Of a stretch of 64,000 nt of DNA, positions 45,484 to 54,015 are shown in pieces. The notes beneath the pieces are model-generated. The model saw only the letters and a program-made list of their open reading frames with translations, was not told where the DNA came from and ran no database searches. This DNA is from Lewinellaceae bacterium (GTDB taxonomy: Bacteria; Bacteroidota; Bacteroidia; Chitinophagales; Saprospiraceae), in assembly GCA_020636215.1 (NCBI GenBank), contig JACJYG010000008.1, positions 1 to 64,000 of the forward strand, in the 5' to 3' direction. Made by a program: the position numbers and the translations under genes. The stretch's first letter is position 1. Each line of letters starts with the position of its first letter.

Positions 45484-45544
45484 AAAGATAAGGGATGATA
45501 AAAGAATAACTTTACAAATTATTCTTTTATCATCCCTTATCTTT
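45484..45544. terminator. Long perfect hairpin, probable terminator
   Basis: A 26-bp perfect inverted repeat (45484-45509 and 45519-45544) around the 9-nt loop CTTTACAAA. The arms contain GATAAGGGATGATAAAAG and its complement. It lies downstream of the 45643-48420 gene on the minus strand and 51 bp upstream of the hybrid sensor start. It is longer and more AT-rich than ordinary terminators. Confidence 0.7.
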
Positions 45545-45581
45545 AGCATTCTTGGCTACCAGAGCAGCCTAGAATGCTAAA
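45542..45581. terminator. Second stacked hairpin
   Basis: TTTAGCATTCT (45542-45552) pairs with AGAATGCTAAA (45571-45581); an inner GGCT/AGCC stem is separated by a T-T mismatch. It touches the 26-bp hairpin and lies nearer the surface-protein stop codon. The following ATGCTAAATTCCAGCTTA is shared with dispersed repeat family 2. Confidence 0.6.
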
Positions 45582-45642
45582 TTCCAGCTTAGCGCCTTCC
45601 GTACCAGCTATCTTTCGTGTACGAAATGCCCCCAGTTCCTGC

Positions 45643-48420
45643 TTACCTGTTCACCACCACCTTCTGCACCCAGCTATGCTCCCCCGACACAAACTGCAGC
45701 AGATAAACCCCGCCGGGCATCTGGCTGAAGTTCAGGCTGAAGTGATAGCCGGGCCGTTCCACCGCAAACGCTGCCTGCCCCAGGCGGTTGAATACAGTGG
45801 CCCTGTCTATCAAAACCGCTGATTCAACCTGTAAGTAATCATTGGTGGGGTTGGGATAAAGGAGGACTTGCCTGCCCCCATCCAACTCCTGTGTACTCGA
45901 CACGGTGCATTGGCCAACCGGGTAGGGGACAGGGGAACTCGCATTGTCGAGCGTATCGGTGAATACGTTGAGGCCGCTGAAAGTCCAGTTCTCCAGTACG
46001 AAGGTGCTGCCGTCCGGGCCGGTGCCGGGTTTGCGATGCACCCAGCCGAGGGTATATTCCCATGGGGTGCCGGTGCCGTCCACGTTGATGTCGCCAAAGA
46101 CGTCAATGACCTCGCCGTTCTCAAAAACTTCGTAGGCGTCGTCGCCATTGAAATTGTTGGCGGCGCCGTCATCCTGAAAATCGGCTTCGAAGCCGAAGAA
46201 CTGAAGGAAGCCCACCGTGTCGTTGGTCACGAAGAAGCAGGTGCCTTCGTCCAGGCTGACGGGGGGGAAGGTGTATTCCTGTCCATCCGAGCCTCCGCCG
46301 TTGTTGGGGCAGCCAAGGCCGAAAAGGCTCAGGTTGGGGATGTCAGCCGTGGTGTATAATTCCACCGCCTTCGGCACACCGGCATACGGCCCGTGAACAA
46401 TACCGATGATCTTCAGGGCATTGGTCAGCGGGGCGTCGTTGTCGATGATGGAAAACCGCATGGTGTCATTGGCGATGATGGCGCCATTGGTAGGATTTCC
46501 GATTTGCAGGGTGAAATTTTCCTCCGGCTCCTGCACGGTATCGTCAATGATTGCAATGGTGATCGTTTGCGCTGTGTCCGTCCCGGCAGGGAAAGTAAGG
46601 GTAGTGGGTACAAAGGTGAAGTCCCCGGCATCGGCGCTCCCCCCGCTGAGCAGGGCCACCTCCACGGTGGTTTCAGAAGCATTCGGGTTGTCGATGTAAA
46701 ACTGAACGGTAACCGAACCGTCCTGCTCTCCGACAATGGCTGCAGCGGCCTGAATGGCAATGATCGGTACGTTCACACAGGCTGCCGCCTCACCGGGGTT
46801 GCCGAATACTTCCCGGCCATCCACCAGCTTGCCGGAGGAGGTTATCGCCCGTTGCCAGTTCAGGCCGTCGTTGTTATCGGCATCGGGATCGCAGAGGACG
46901 AGGGAGGGGCCTCGGCCGTCGGGGGTGGTTGGCCAGGGCGCCGTGTCGCCGAAATTGACAGAATCTTGCACCATACCATTGGCATCCAGCAGGGTAACAG
47001 CCTCTCCGCTGTTGTTGAGCGAGCCGCTTACCCATTGGAAGGCGGGAAGGCCCCAGAAACTTTCAAAGGTGATGCTGTCATCAGAGATCAGGACGTATTG
47101 GCCTGCCTCCAGCACATAGTTTGGAAAAGTGAATTCAAACGCATTGCTTATGCTGTACCCCGTCAGGTCAATGGCCTCATTGGTGTTATTGTACAGTTCA
47201 AGGTACTCCAGGTCCGTACCCGGTGAGTTGTACATGATCTCGGTAATGACCACGTTCATGTTGTCAACGGGCCCGCCTCCGCAGGGGGTGGGTAGGTAGG
47301 TATCAACAGGATAGGGTTCTGCGGCCTCCATATTGGTGGCCGTGCCATCGAGGATATTCAGCGTGGCGACCGTCCAGTTGTCCTGCACGAAGGTGCTGTC
47401 ATCGGGCCCGGTGGCGCATTTGCGCTGCGCCCAGGCCGTGGTATATTCCCACGGTTCGCCGGTGCCGTCTACATCGACAAGGCCAAAAATGTCAATGACC
47501 TGGCCGTTTTCGAATACCTCGAAGGCATCATCGCCGTTGAAATTGTGCGCGGCGCCGGCCGGGTCGTAGAAGTTAGCGTCAAAGCCGAAATAATCAGTAA
47601 ATGCAGCGGAATCCCGAGCTACAAAAATGCGGTCGCCGGAGGATGCGGCTACAGCCGGGAAGGCCCACTCTTGTCCGTCCGTCCCACCGCCATTATTGGC
47701 GCAGCCGAGGCCGTAAACGCTAAGGTCCGGGATGTCGTTAAGGACGTAGTATTCCGTCACCTTCACATCGGCACTGGCATAGATCAGCCCTACCAGCACC
47801 AGGCTATTAGTCACGTTGGCGCCACCACTTTGGTAGGGGTCAATCGGGTAGGGGGTTGGCGAAGTCGCATTCGTAGTTTGCGCATCGAAAACATTCAGCC
47901 CGCTGTACGTCCAGTTGCTTTCCATAAAAGTAGCGCCGTCCGGGCCGGCGCCGTTTTTCCTTTTCACCCAGCCGAGGGTGTATTCCCAGCTCGTGCCGGT
48001 CCCGTCCACATTGATATCGCCGAACACGTCTATCACGATACCGTTCTCAAACAACTCCATGGCATCATCGCCATTGAAATTGAGGGCTGCGCCACCGTCT
48101 TCGTACTGCGCGGAAAAGCCCATGAACTGAGTGAACGCGGCCGTGTCGTTGGATACATAAATAGTTGTTCCGGCAGCTGCCGCTCCGGCGGGGAAAGTCC
48201 ATTCCTGCCCGTCGGTGCCTCCGCCGTTGTTGGCGCAGCCGAGGCCATAAACGCTCAGGTCCGGGATGTCGTTGATCACGTACAGTTCGGCAAACTTGGG
48301 GGCGCCGCTAAGGGGCCCATGCCCAAACCCGACAAATAGCAGGTCATTATTGGCAAGGCCAAAATTTGCGGCCAGCAAAAGCATGGAAACCGCAAGGAGT
48401 GATTGTATGTTTTTCTTCAT
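45643..48420 (-). CDS. Multidomain surface protein: LTD-like repeats, Calx-beta, T9SS sorting domain
   Basis: 925 residues with a signal peptide (ending FGLANN). Three LTD-like repeats of about 180 residues (about 26-200, 205-380 and 665-845) each contain NNGGG(T/S)DGQE, FNGDDAxExFENG and DGTGxxWEYT. A lamin-tail domain (about 390-530, VVITEIMYNSPGTDLEYLELYN) and a Calx-beta domain (about 550-660) lie between the second and third repeats. A T9SS type A domain ends it (LYPNPTNDYL to VVVNR). LTD domains occur in extracellular nucleases such as ExeM, but no nuclease motif is present. It is the last gene of the SusCD operon and is probably displayed on the surface as a binding or adhesive protein. 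Confidence 0.8.
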   Translation of the reverse strand: MKKNIQSLLAVSMLLLAANFGLANNDLLFVGFGHGPLSGAPKFAELYVINDIPDLSVYGLGCANNGGGTDGQEWTFPAGAAAAGTTIYVSNDTAAFTQFMGFSAQYEDGGAALNFNGDDAMELFENGIVIDVFGDINVDGTGTSWEYTLGWVKRKNGAGPDGATFMESNWTYSGLNVFDAQTTNATSPTPYPIDPYQSGGANVTNSLVLVGLIYASADVKVTEYYVLNDIPDLSVYGLGCANNGGGTDGQEWAFPAVAASSGDRIFVARDSAAFTDYFGFDANFYDPAGAAHNFNGDDAFEVFENGQVIDIFGLVDVDGTGEPWEYTTAWAQRKCATGPDDSTFVQDNWTVATLNILDGTATNMEAAEPYPVDTYLPTPCGGGPVDNMNVVITEIMYNSPGTDLEYLELYNNTNEAIDLTGYSISNAFEFTFPNYVLEAGQYVLISDDSITFESFWGLPAFQWVSGSLNNSGEAVTLLDANGMVQDSVNFGDTAPWPTTPDGRGPSLVLCDPDADNNDGLNWQRAITSSGKLVDGREVFGNPGEAAACVNVPIIAIQAAAAIVGEQDGSVTVQFYIDNPNASETTVEVALLSGGSADAGDFTFVPTTLTFPAGTDTAQTITIAIIDDTVQEPEENFTLQIGNPTNGAIIANDTMRFSIIDNDAPLTNALKIIGIVHGPYAGVPKAVELYTTADIPNLSLFGLGCPNNGGGSDGQEYTFPPVSLDEGTCFFVTNDTVGFLQFFGFEADFQDDGAANNFNGDDAYEVFENGEVIDVFGDINVDGTGTPWEYTLGWVHRKPGTGPDGSTFVLENWTFSGLNVFTDTLDNASSPVPYPVGQCTVSSTQELDGGRQVLLYPNPTNDYLQVESAVLIDRATVFNRLGQAAFAVERPGYHFSLNFSQMPGGVYLLQFVSGEHSWVQKVVVNR

Positions 48421-48472
48421 GTTTACAGAATTTTGTTATGCAAGAGTGGCCTTGTAAGCCAAAATGGAACCT

Positions 48473-49972
48473 TCAATTCTCCTTACTCACCCAATCCACC
48501 GGAAAAACATCCGGGTTAAATCCCCACAAGTAGGGCAGCAGGAAAAAGACAATCAGCGTGAGCAGGATAATGGACAAAATGTTCATGAATATCCCGGCCC
48601 GCACCATGTCCGGTATGATCAGATACCCCGAACCGAACACCACTGCATTGGGTGGAGTGGCGACGGGCAGCATGAAAGCGCAGGAGGCCGCTACCGTGGC
48701 GCCGACCATGAGGATATACGGATGCACATTGACGGTAAGCGCCATTGAGGCCAGAACGGGCAGCAACATGGCGGTGGTGGCGAGGTTGGAGGTTATCTCT
48801 GTCATGAAATTTACGGTAGCCACCAGCACCAGCAGGAGGATGAGGAGCGGCACGCCATGGAGTAAAGCCAACTGGCCGCCGATCCAATTCGCCAGCCCTG
48901 TCGTCTTGAAGCCCTGTGCGATCGCCAGCCCGCCGCCGAACAGGAGCAGGATGCCCCAGGGCAATTGCACGGCCTCTTCCCAGGTGACGATTGCCCGCTT
49001 GTTTTCTTTCCGGGCGGGCAGGATGAACAAGGCGATCCCCGCCACCACTGCGATGATGGTATCGTCAATGCCGGGGATGAATTTTTCCAATATGAAAGAA
49101 CGGGAAATCCATGCGAAGGCGGTCGCAGCGAAAACGACGAGAACGGTTTTTTCCTCGTACCCGACAGGCCCCAGTTTTTCCAACTGCTTTTTTATTTCTT
49201 TTTTCCCTCCGGGAAAAGATTGCTGTTTGAAAAAACTGGTATAACTGGCCAGGTATCTCCAGCAAAACAGTAACAGCATAATGGAAATGGGCATGCCGAA
49301 CATCATCCATTTGGAAAAGGTGATCTCGATGCCGTACAATTCCTGCACGATCCCCGCCAGCACGAGGTTGGGCGGGGTGCCGATCAGCGTGGCAATGCCG
49401 CCGATGGAAGCGCTGTACGCAATGCCCAGCATGAGTATTTTTCCAAATACCCGGTTTTCGTCCTCAATGGTCTGAGGGTTGTCTTTTAGCTGTTTGATGA
49501 TCGCTATGCCGATGGGGAGCATCATCACCGAGGAGGCCGTGTTCGAGATCCACATGGAGAGGAAAGCCGTGGCCGTCATAAAGCCCAGTATAATGCTTTT
49601 TACGTTGGTGCCAATCAGGCGAATGATATTGAGCGCAAGCCGTTTATGTAAGTTCCAGCGTTCGATGGCGATGGCGAGGATGAAACCGCCGATGTACAGG
49701 AATATGTATTTGTGGCCAAAGGAGGCCGTTGTTTCACTCAAGCCCAAAGCCCCGGTCAGGGGGAAAAGCACGATCGGCAAAAGTGAAGTCACCGCAATGG
49801 GGATGGCTTCTGTTATCCACCAAACGGCAATCCAAAGGGTGCAGGCCAGCACTGCATTCGCTTCCTTGCTCATCCCTTCAGGGTGGAAAACAAACAGGGT
49901 GAGCAGGAACAGGGCGGGGCCGAGCACCAGGCCGATTTGTTTTGGGTTTTTGAAAAAATTCATGCGCTTCAA
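48473..49972 (-). CDS. DASS (SLC13) family sodium:dicarboxylate symporter
   Basis: 499 residues with about 11-12 membrane spans. Both DASS sodium/carboxylate motifs are present: MWISNTASSVMML (first SNT, about 142) and TEITSNLATTAMLLP (second, about 393), plus WWITEAIPIAVTSLLP near the start, GGIATLIGTPPN, and LPVATPPNAVVFGSG in the C-terminal half. The family imports succinate, malate, fumarate or citrate with sodium, or sulfate in some branches. Its start overlaps the preceding hydrolase stop by 4 bp, so it is coupled to that gene. A dicarboxylate importer inside a SusCD operon is unusual and bears on the substrate. Confidence 0.9.
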   Translation of the reverse strand: MKRMNFFKNPKQIGLVLGPALFLLTLFVFHPEGMSKEANAVLACTLWIAVWWITEAIPIAVTSLLPIVLFPLTGALGLSETTASFGHKYIFLYIGGFILAIAIERWNLHKRLALNIIRLIGTNVKSIILGFMTATAFLSMWISNTASSVMMLPIGIAIIKQLKDNPQTIEDENRVFGKILMLGIAYSASIGGIATLIGTPPNLVLAGIVQELYGIEITFSKWMMFGMPISIMLLLFCWRYLASYTSFFKQQSFPGGKKEIKKQLEKLGPVGYEEKTVLVVFAATAFAWISRSFILEKFIPGIDDTIIAVVAGIALFILPARKENKRAIVTWEEAVQLPWGILLLFGGGLAIAQGFKTTGLANWIGGQLALLHGVPLLILLLVLVATVNFMTEITSNLATTAMLLPVLASMALTVNVHPYILMVGATVAASCAFMLPVATPPNAVVFGSGYLIIPDMVRAGIFMNILSIILLTLIVFFLLPYLWGFNPDVFPVDWVSKEN

Positions 49973-51321
49973 TTCAATAATTGTTGGAGTAAGGAGCGAA
50001 ATTCCGGCGATTGGTACATGCCCTGGCCATCGTGGCCGATGCCGGCTACGATGGTTTTCTTGTGGTTATGGCCTCCGGGAAATGCCAGCTCCATGTACCG
50101 GAACATGTTTTCTCCCCGGCGGTAGCGGGTCGGGCCCAGCAGGGTGGCATAGCAGTCGGACGTATTCAGCGTCGGGTCGGGCCCGGCGCCGTTGCCCAGC
50201 AGATAGGTGATGGAGCGGCTGGTGAACTGGCCGTTGAAATCCCCTTCACTTGTCGCCGACAAATAAGGCGGCAGGATATTGAAGCCGATGGGGTAAATAT
50301 CGTAACCCGTACAGCCTGTAGGCGTGTAGAGTTGGTCGCTGTTCTCGTCGATGCGCTGCCCGTCGGGGTAGTAATAGTACTGGCTGTTGGCAGGTACATA
50401 TTCGAAGGCCAGGCTGGGAAAAAGGCCTTCCTGTTGGTTGGCGGCAGCGTACAAATGGGTAAAAAGCCCGCCCGAGGAATGCCCGGTGACGATAATTTTT
50501 TTGAGCACGGGAAAATGCGTCTTGTCTGCCAGTTGTTCCACCAGTTTGTCTACGACGGCAAACGAACTCACCGCCACAGGGCCCAGCGAGTTGTTGCCAT
50601 CCCGCCAGCCGATATTGGTCCAGTACAGGCCGTTGGCGGATGCCTCCTGGTTGTTTTTGAAAAATGGAGCGATCAGCACCACCTTGTCTTCAAGGTTTAT
50701 GGCCTGAAGGGTGGCCGTCAGAAAATTGAAATAATTATTTGCATCCCGGTTGGCGCCATGTACCACTATGATGGCTGCTTCCAGCTCCTGCCATTCCGCC
50801 CGTTCTTCATAGATCGGGAAGCTGGAATAAAAATCGAAACCGCCCGTTCCGCCCGCCTCTATCGAAACGGTTTGCAGGCATTCGCCCGTGGCGGAGGTGC
50901 AGGGGGGCAGGGCGTATATGATGTCGTTTTCCAAAGTGCTGAAAGAGCGGGAGAGTGGGCTGTCCAACGTCCCCCCGTTCTGCCCGATGGCGCCCTGTCC
51001 GACGGACACCTGGTAAGTCGTCTGCAGTTCCAGCACCAGGCCAACCGTCACTTTGGAGGACTGATTGGCATAACTGAATACCATACTGACGGGGCTTGGC
51101 GAAATGGAAAATTCCCTTTCGAAATCGGCAGGGTTGACGGCTGCCGAAAACACCATGGCCAAAGAGGAGGTAGTCGGCACATTGGTTATTCCGTCCACCA
51201 AATTTGCCCCGTTCAGGGTGATGGAAAAGAGGTTGAGCGTTGGTGCAACGCTGTCCTTCTTACAGGAAAGAGGCAGCAGCATCATTGCCAGCAAAAGGGG
51301 TCGAAAACAGCTGAATTTCAT
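49969..51321 (-). CDS. Lipoprotein with Ig-like (Big_5) domain and alpha/beta hydrolase domain
   Basis: 450 residues. The lipoprotein signal ends MMLLPLSC (Cys about 20). A Big_5-type domain follows (about 25-130, LAMVFSAAVNPADFE, SYANQSSKVTVG). The hydrolase domain (about 150-450) has IIVVHGANRDANNYF for the oxyanion site, the nucleophile elbow VTGHSSGGLF (Ser about 282) and a likely catalytic His in VAGIGHDGQGMY (about 433). The arrangement resembles feruloyl-esterase or PHB-depolymerase-like carboxylesterases. It is probably surface-exposed. Its stop overlaps the DASS transporter start, suggesting hydrolysis and uptake of the same product. Confidence 0.78.
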   Translation of the reverse strand: MKFSCFRPLLLAMMLLPLSCKKDSVAPTLNLFSITLNGANLVDGITNVPTTSSLAMVFSAAVNPADFEREFSISPSPVSMVFSYANQSSKVTVGLVLELQTTYQVSVGQGAIGQNGGTLDSPLSRSFSTLENDIIYALPPCTSATGECLQTVSIEAGGTGGFDFYSSFPIYEERAEWQELEAAIIVVHGANRDANNYFNFLTATLQAINLEDKVVLIAPFFKNNQEASANGLYWTNIGWRDGNNSLGPVAVSSFAVVDKLVEQLADKTHFPVLKKIIVTGHSSGGLFTHLYAAANQQEGLFPSLAFEYVPANSQYYYYPDGQRIDENSDQLYTPTGCTGYDIYPIGFNILPPYLSATSEGDFNGQFTSRSITYLLGNGAGPDPTLNTSDCYATLLGPTRYRRGENMFRYMELAFPGGHNHKKTIVAGIGHDGQGMYQSPEFRSLLQQLLN

Positions 51322-51355
51322 TAATTAAATTTTGAAATACGTGTACTAACCTTCC

Positions 51356-51426
51356 GGGTTACTATTTAGGTAGCTTCCCGACACGGCATTATCGGTACTC
51401 CAAGGAGGGCGCCTAAATAGTTACCC
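51356..51426. terminator. Imperfect inverted repeat between operon genes
   Basis: GGGTTACTATTTAGG (51356-51370) and CCTAAATAGTTACCC (51412-51426) pair at 14 of 15 positions around a 41-nt loop. It lies in the 134-bp gap between the LTD lipoprotein and the esterase-like gene, and could attenuate or process the operon transcript. GGTTACTATTTA also occurs at 40605. Confidence 0.45.
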
Positions 51427-51455
51427 TTCCGGAGTTTTGTAAAGGCAGCCCAATC

Positions 51456-53219
51456 TCACTGGCAAAACCCATAAGGACAAGCCGATGACTGCGTCGTGGT
51501 AGAACCAGCCGCACAATCAATCCCGCCATACGCCCAAACCCCGTTCATCCGGTAGGCCCATGTCCCGGTATACTCCCAGAATTGCCCCGAACCATCCACG
51601 TTCGCATCCCCGTACGTTTCAATGGCGTCGGCGCCGCTGAACAGCTCGATGGCGTCGTCGCCGTTCTGGTTCATGGCGTCGGACTGGAATACCTGGGCAT
51701 AGCCGTCGTAACAACTGCCGAAATAAGCCGCCATGGTGGCCGGCTCCCGGGCGACCAGAATGTGATCGCCTTCATTGACGGATATGGACGGGAAAGTGAA
51801 TTCAACGCCGTCCGTTCCGCCCCCGTTGTTGGCCGTGCCCAGCCCATAAATGCCGAGGTCGGCGATAGGCCGGTTGGCGCGGACGTGGACGGCCTTGCCG
51901 CCGTTGGTGCCCGAACCGTCCCACAGGATGGCCAATACGCCATAAAGCTGTAGCGGAACACAGAAGGGGTAGGCACAAGCCGCATCCTGCAGGGAAGTGG
52001 AATTGGCCGAGCAATCCACTTGTGCGTATTCCCAGAAGCCATTGAATTTGTAGGCCCAACTGCCGGTGTACTCCCATTCCAGGCCCGTTCCGGAGAGTTC
52101 CACATCGCCGTAAGTTTCGATCACCGTGGTGTTTTTATACAATTCAAATGGGTCGTCGCCATTGAAGTTCAGATCAGGCGTTTCAATGACCACTTCAAAA
52201 TCGTTGAAGCAGTCGCCAAAATAGTCGGCCAGCCCAATCCTGTCCTGGTCGCGCACCAGCAGGATATCATCGCCGGCGGCGGCGCTCATCGCCGGGAAAT
52301 CGATCTCTCTTCCGTCTGTTCCGCCTCCATTATTAGCAATGCCGATACCGTAGAGGCTCAGGTCGGGAATGTCCTGCAAAACCCGCAGGTGGATAGCTCT
52401 GCCGTTGGTGGTGGCGCCCCCGATTTTCAGGGACATAACTCCTTTGAATTCCATTGGCGGCGGCTGGTCGCCCAAGGTGAGGTTCAGTATCTGGGGCTGG
52501 GCTTCCACGGCATTCACCAGGTTGGCGATGGCGATCGTGATGGTTTCCGCCCCTTCGTCCTCCCCGTCGTTGAGGGCCGACAGTTCTACCGTGGCCGTGG
52601 TGCTGCCGGCCGGGATAAGCATGCCGGGGGCGCTAACCGAATAATCCACCCCATTGATTGCCGACCCTGATAATTCCAGGTCCAGGCTTACATCATTGAA
52701 GATCGGGAACGACAGCTCGGCGGTAATGGTGAGGGTTTCCCCTTCGAAAAAGCCCGGTTCTTCACTGCTAAGCGTAATATTGGGGGCAGCAAAGGGGTGG
52801 GTGGTGAAGGCAAAAGTGAAATCCTCCGTGCTCGACTCCCCATTGGCGCCATAAGCGCCTTTCGGCAGGCTCAGCGTATAAGCCGTTTCGTATTGCAGCG
52901 GGGGGGCGAAACTAATGGTGGCGAACGAGCCGGAATTGTCATAACTGACGGAAAATGCCGCCGAAGGAGCGATACTCAGGGCGTTTTCAAATGCCGATGT
53001 GTTCAATGCATGGGAAAACACCAGCTCGATCTGGGCAACCACCGAAACATCCGACAGGCCGGAAGCAACGGCATCACCACCAATGTTCACCTTGAGCACC
53101 CGCAGGTCATTGGTGATGGGAAACCCGTCATCTTCCTTGTCCTGGTTGCAAGATGAAACAGCCAGCACCGCCAGTAAGAGTGCTACGGACAAGGGGGCTA
53201 TTTTGAATATTTGTTGCAT
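51456..53219 (-). CDS. Lipoprotein with Big_5, Calx-beta and two LTD-like domains
   Basis: The start at 53219 is preferred because it opens a lipoprotein signal (SVALLLAVLAVSSC); an upstream in-frame ATG at 53264 would precede it with 15 polar residues and overlap the SGNH gene. 587 residues. A Big_5-like domain (about 25-140, VVAQIELVFSHAL) precedes a Calx-beta domain (about 145-255), then two LTD-like repeats (about 260-425 and 430-585) with NNGGGTDGRE/NNGGGTDGVE, FNGDDPFELY/QNGDDAIELF and WEYTGSWAY/WEYTGTWAY. The repeats match those of the 45643-48420 protein of the same operon. A lipid-anchored surface binding role is inferred; no catalytic residues are recognised. Confidence 0.78.
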   Translation of the reverse strand: MQQIFKIAPLSVALLLAVLAVSSCNQDKEDDGFPITNDLRVLKVNIGGDAVASGLSDVSVVAQIELVFSHALNTSAFENALSIAPSAAFSVSYDNSGSFATISFAPPLQYETAYTLSLPKGAYGANGESSTEDFTFAFTTHPFAAPNITLSSEEPGFFEGETLTITAELSFPIFNDVSLDLELSGSAINGVDYSVSAPGMLIPAGSTTATVELSALNDGEDEGAETITIAIANLVNAVEAQPQILNLTLGDQPPPMEFKGVMSLKIGGATTNGRAIHLRVLQDIPDLSLYGIGIANNGGGTDGREIDFPAMSAAAGDDILLVRDQDRIGLADYFGDCFNDFEVVIETPDLNFNGDDPFELYKNTTVIETYGDVELSGTGLEWEYTGSWAYKFNGFWEYAQVDCSANSTSLQDAACAYPFCVPLQLYGVLAILWDGSGTNGGKAVHVRANRPIADLGIYGLGTANNGGGTDGVEFTFPSISVNEGDHILVAREPATMAAYFGSCYDGYAQVFQSDAMNQNGDDAIELFSGADAIETYGDANVDGSGQFWEYTGTWAYRMNGVWAYGGIDCAAGSTTTQSSACPYGFCQ

Positions 53220-53247
53220 CGCTTTTCTGTTTTTTTGAAAAATGAGT

Positions 53248-54009
53248 TCAATCTCTAAAATCAAATTCCTCCGTCAACTGCTGCAGGAACTTCGCGTCAT
53301 CCTTGTTCATGAAAACCAGATAGAGCTTCTCCCCGAACAGGTCTTTGGTGGCCAGCCTTTCCGGTATGCCCATGACGGTTTTGCCCGACAGGTGTTTATA
53401 AAATGCCAATGCGAGCAGGTATGTGCCATTCGGAGAAGGGTGCTTGTCGTCGGAGAACAACTCCAGGTCGGGCCGCCATTGCCTTGCCGAGGCGAAGAGT
53501 GGCCCGCAGGGCACATAATCGGAACCCGTTTCAGCCGCCAGCCGCTTGTACATTTCCGTAATTTTATCCTGCATCAACGGATTGGATTTGTACGCCCAGG
53601 TCATCATGAAGACGGGTTTGGCGCCTTTTTCCCGGATGCGCTCCGCGAATTTCCGACCGTACTCCATGAAGCTGTCCGGGCTGTCTATGGCGCTCAGGCT
53701 GTGGTTATTCAGCACTACGTAGTCCCATTCGGCGCTTTCCAGTATGGCCATGGTGTTGGCGCCCTTTTCCCCTTTCCAATGCTGTTCGAGGCTGGAACCG
53801 CCAACCGTGGATTGGCGGGTGAAAATGGCCAGGCCCTGGGATGCCGCCATGGCCGAGACCATCTGCGGCAGGTTGTTGAAATAGGTAAAACTGTTGCCCA
53901 CGAACAACACCCTTACCGTGTCTGGTTGCGAATGAGCAGGGGCGCTGCCCAGAAGGAGGATCAGGCACAGGGCAGCCCCTGTTTGTTTTAAAAAACGCAA
54001 TGCTTTCAT
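53248..54009 (-). CDS. Secreted SGNH/GDSL-type hydrolase
   Basis: 253 residues with a signal peptide (ending APAHS). SGNH blocks are VLFVGNSFTYFNN (block I, Ser about 39), VGGSSLEQHW (block II-like Gly), VVLNNHSLS (block III-like Asn) and DDKHPSPNGTYLLA (block V Asp-His pair, about 204-207). Members are esterases acting on acylated carbohydrates or other small esters. It lies 6 bp after SusD in the operon, so it most likely de-esterifies the imported material in the periplasm. Together with the Big_5/hydrolase lipoprotein it gives the operon two esterase-fold enzymes. Confidence 0.82.
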   Translation of the reverse strand: MKALRFLKQTGAALCLILLLGSAPAHSQPDTVRVLFVGNSFTYFNNLPQMVSAMAASQGLAIFTRQSTVGGSSLEQHWKGEKGANTMAILESAEWDYVVLNNHSLSAIDSPDSFMEYGRKFAERIREKGAKPVFMMTWAYKSNPLMQDKITEMYKRLAAETGSDYVPCGPLFASARQWRPDLELFSDDKHPSPNGTYLLALAFYKHLSGKTVMGIPERLATKDLFGEKLYLVFMNKDDAKFLQQLTEEFDFRD

Positions 54010-54015
54010 ATTGCT

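Noticed and set aside
46393..48339. Several long frames antisense to the LTD/T9SS surface protein
   Set aside because: They repeat in step with the LTD-like modules of the sense gene, as expected for reverse-strand shadows of repeated coding sequence.
50011..51324. Long open frame antisense to the Ig/alpha-beta hydrolase gene
   Set aside because: It mirrors a well-supported coding frame in GC-rich sequence, has no recognisable motif or signal peptide, and its composition is that of a reverse-complement shadow.
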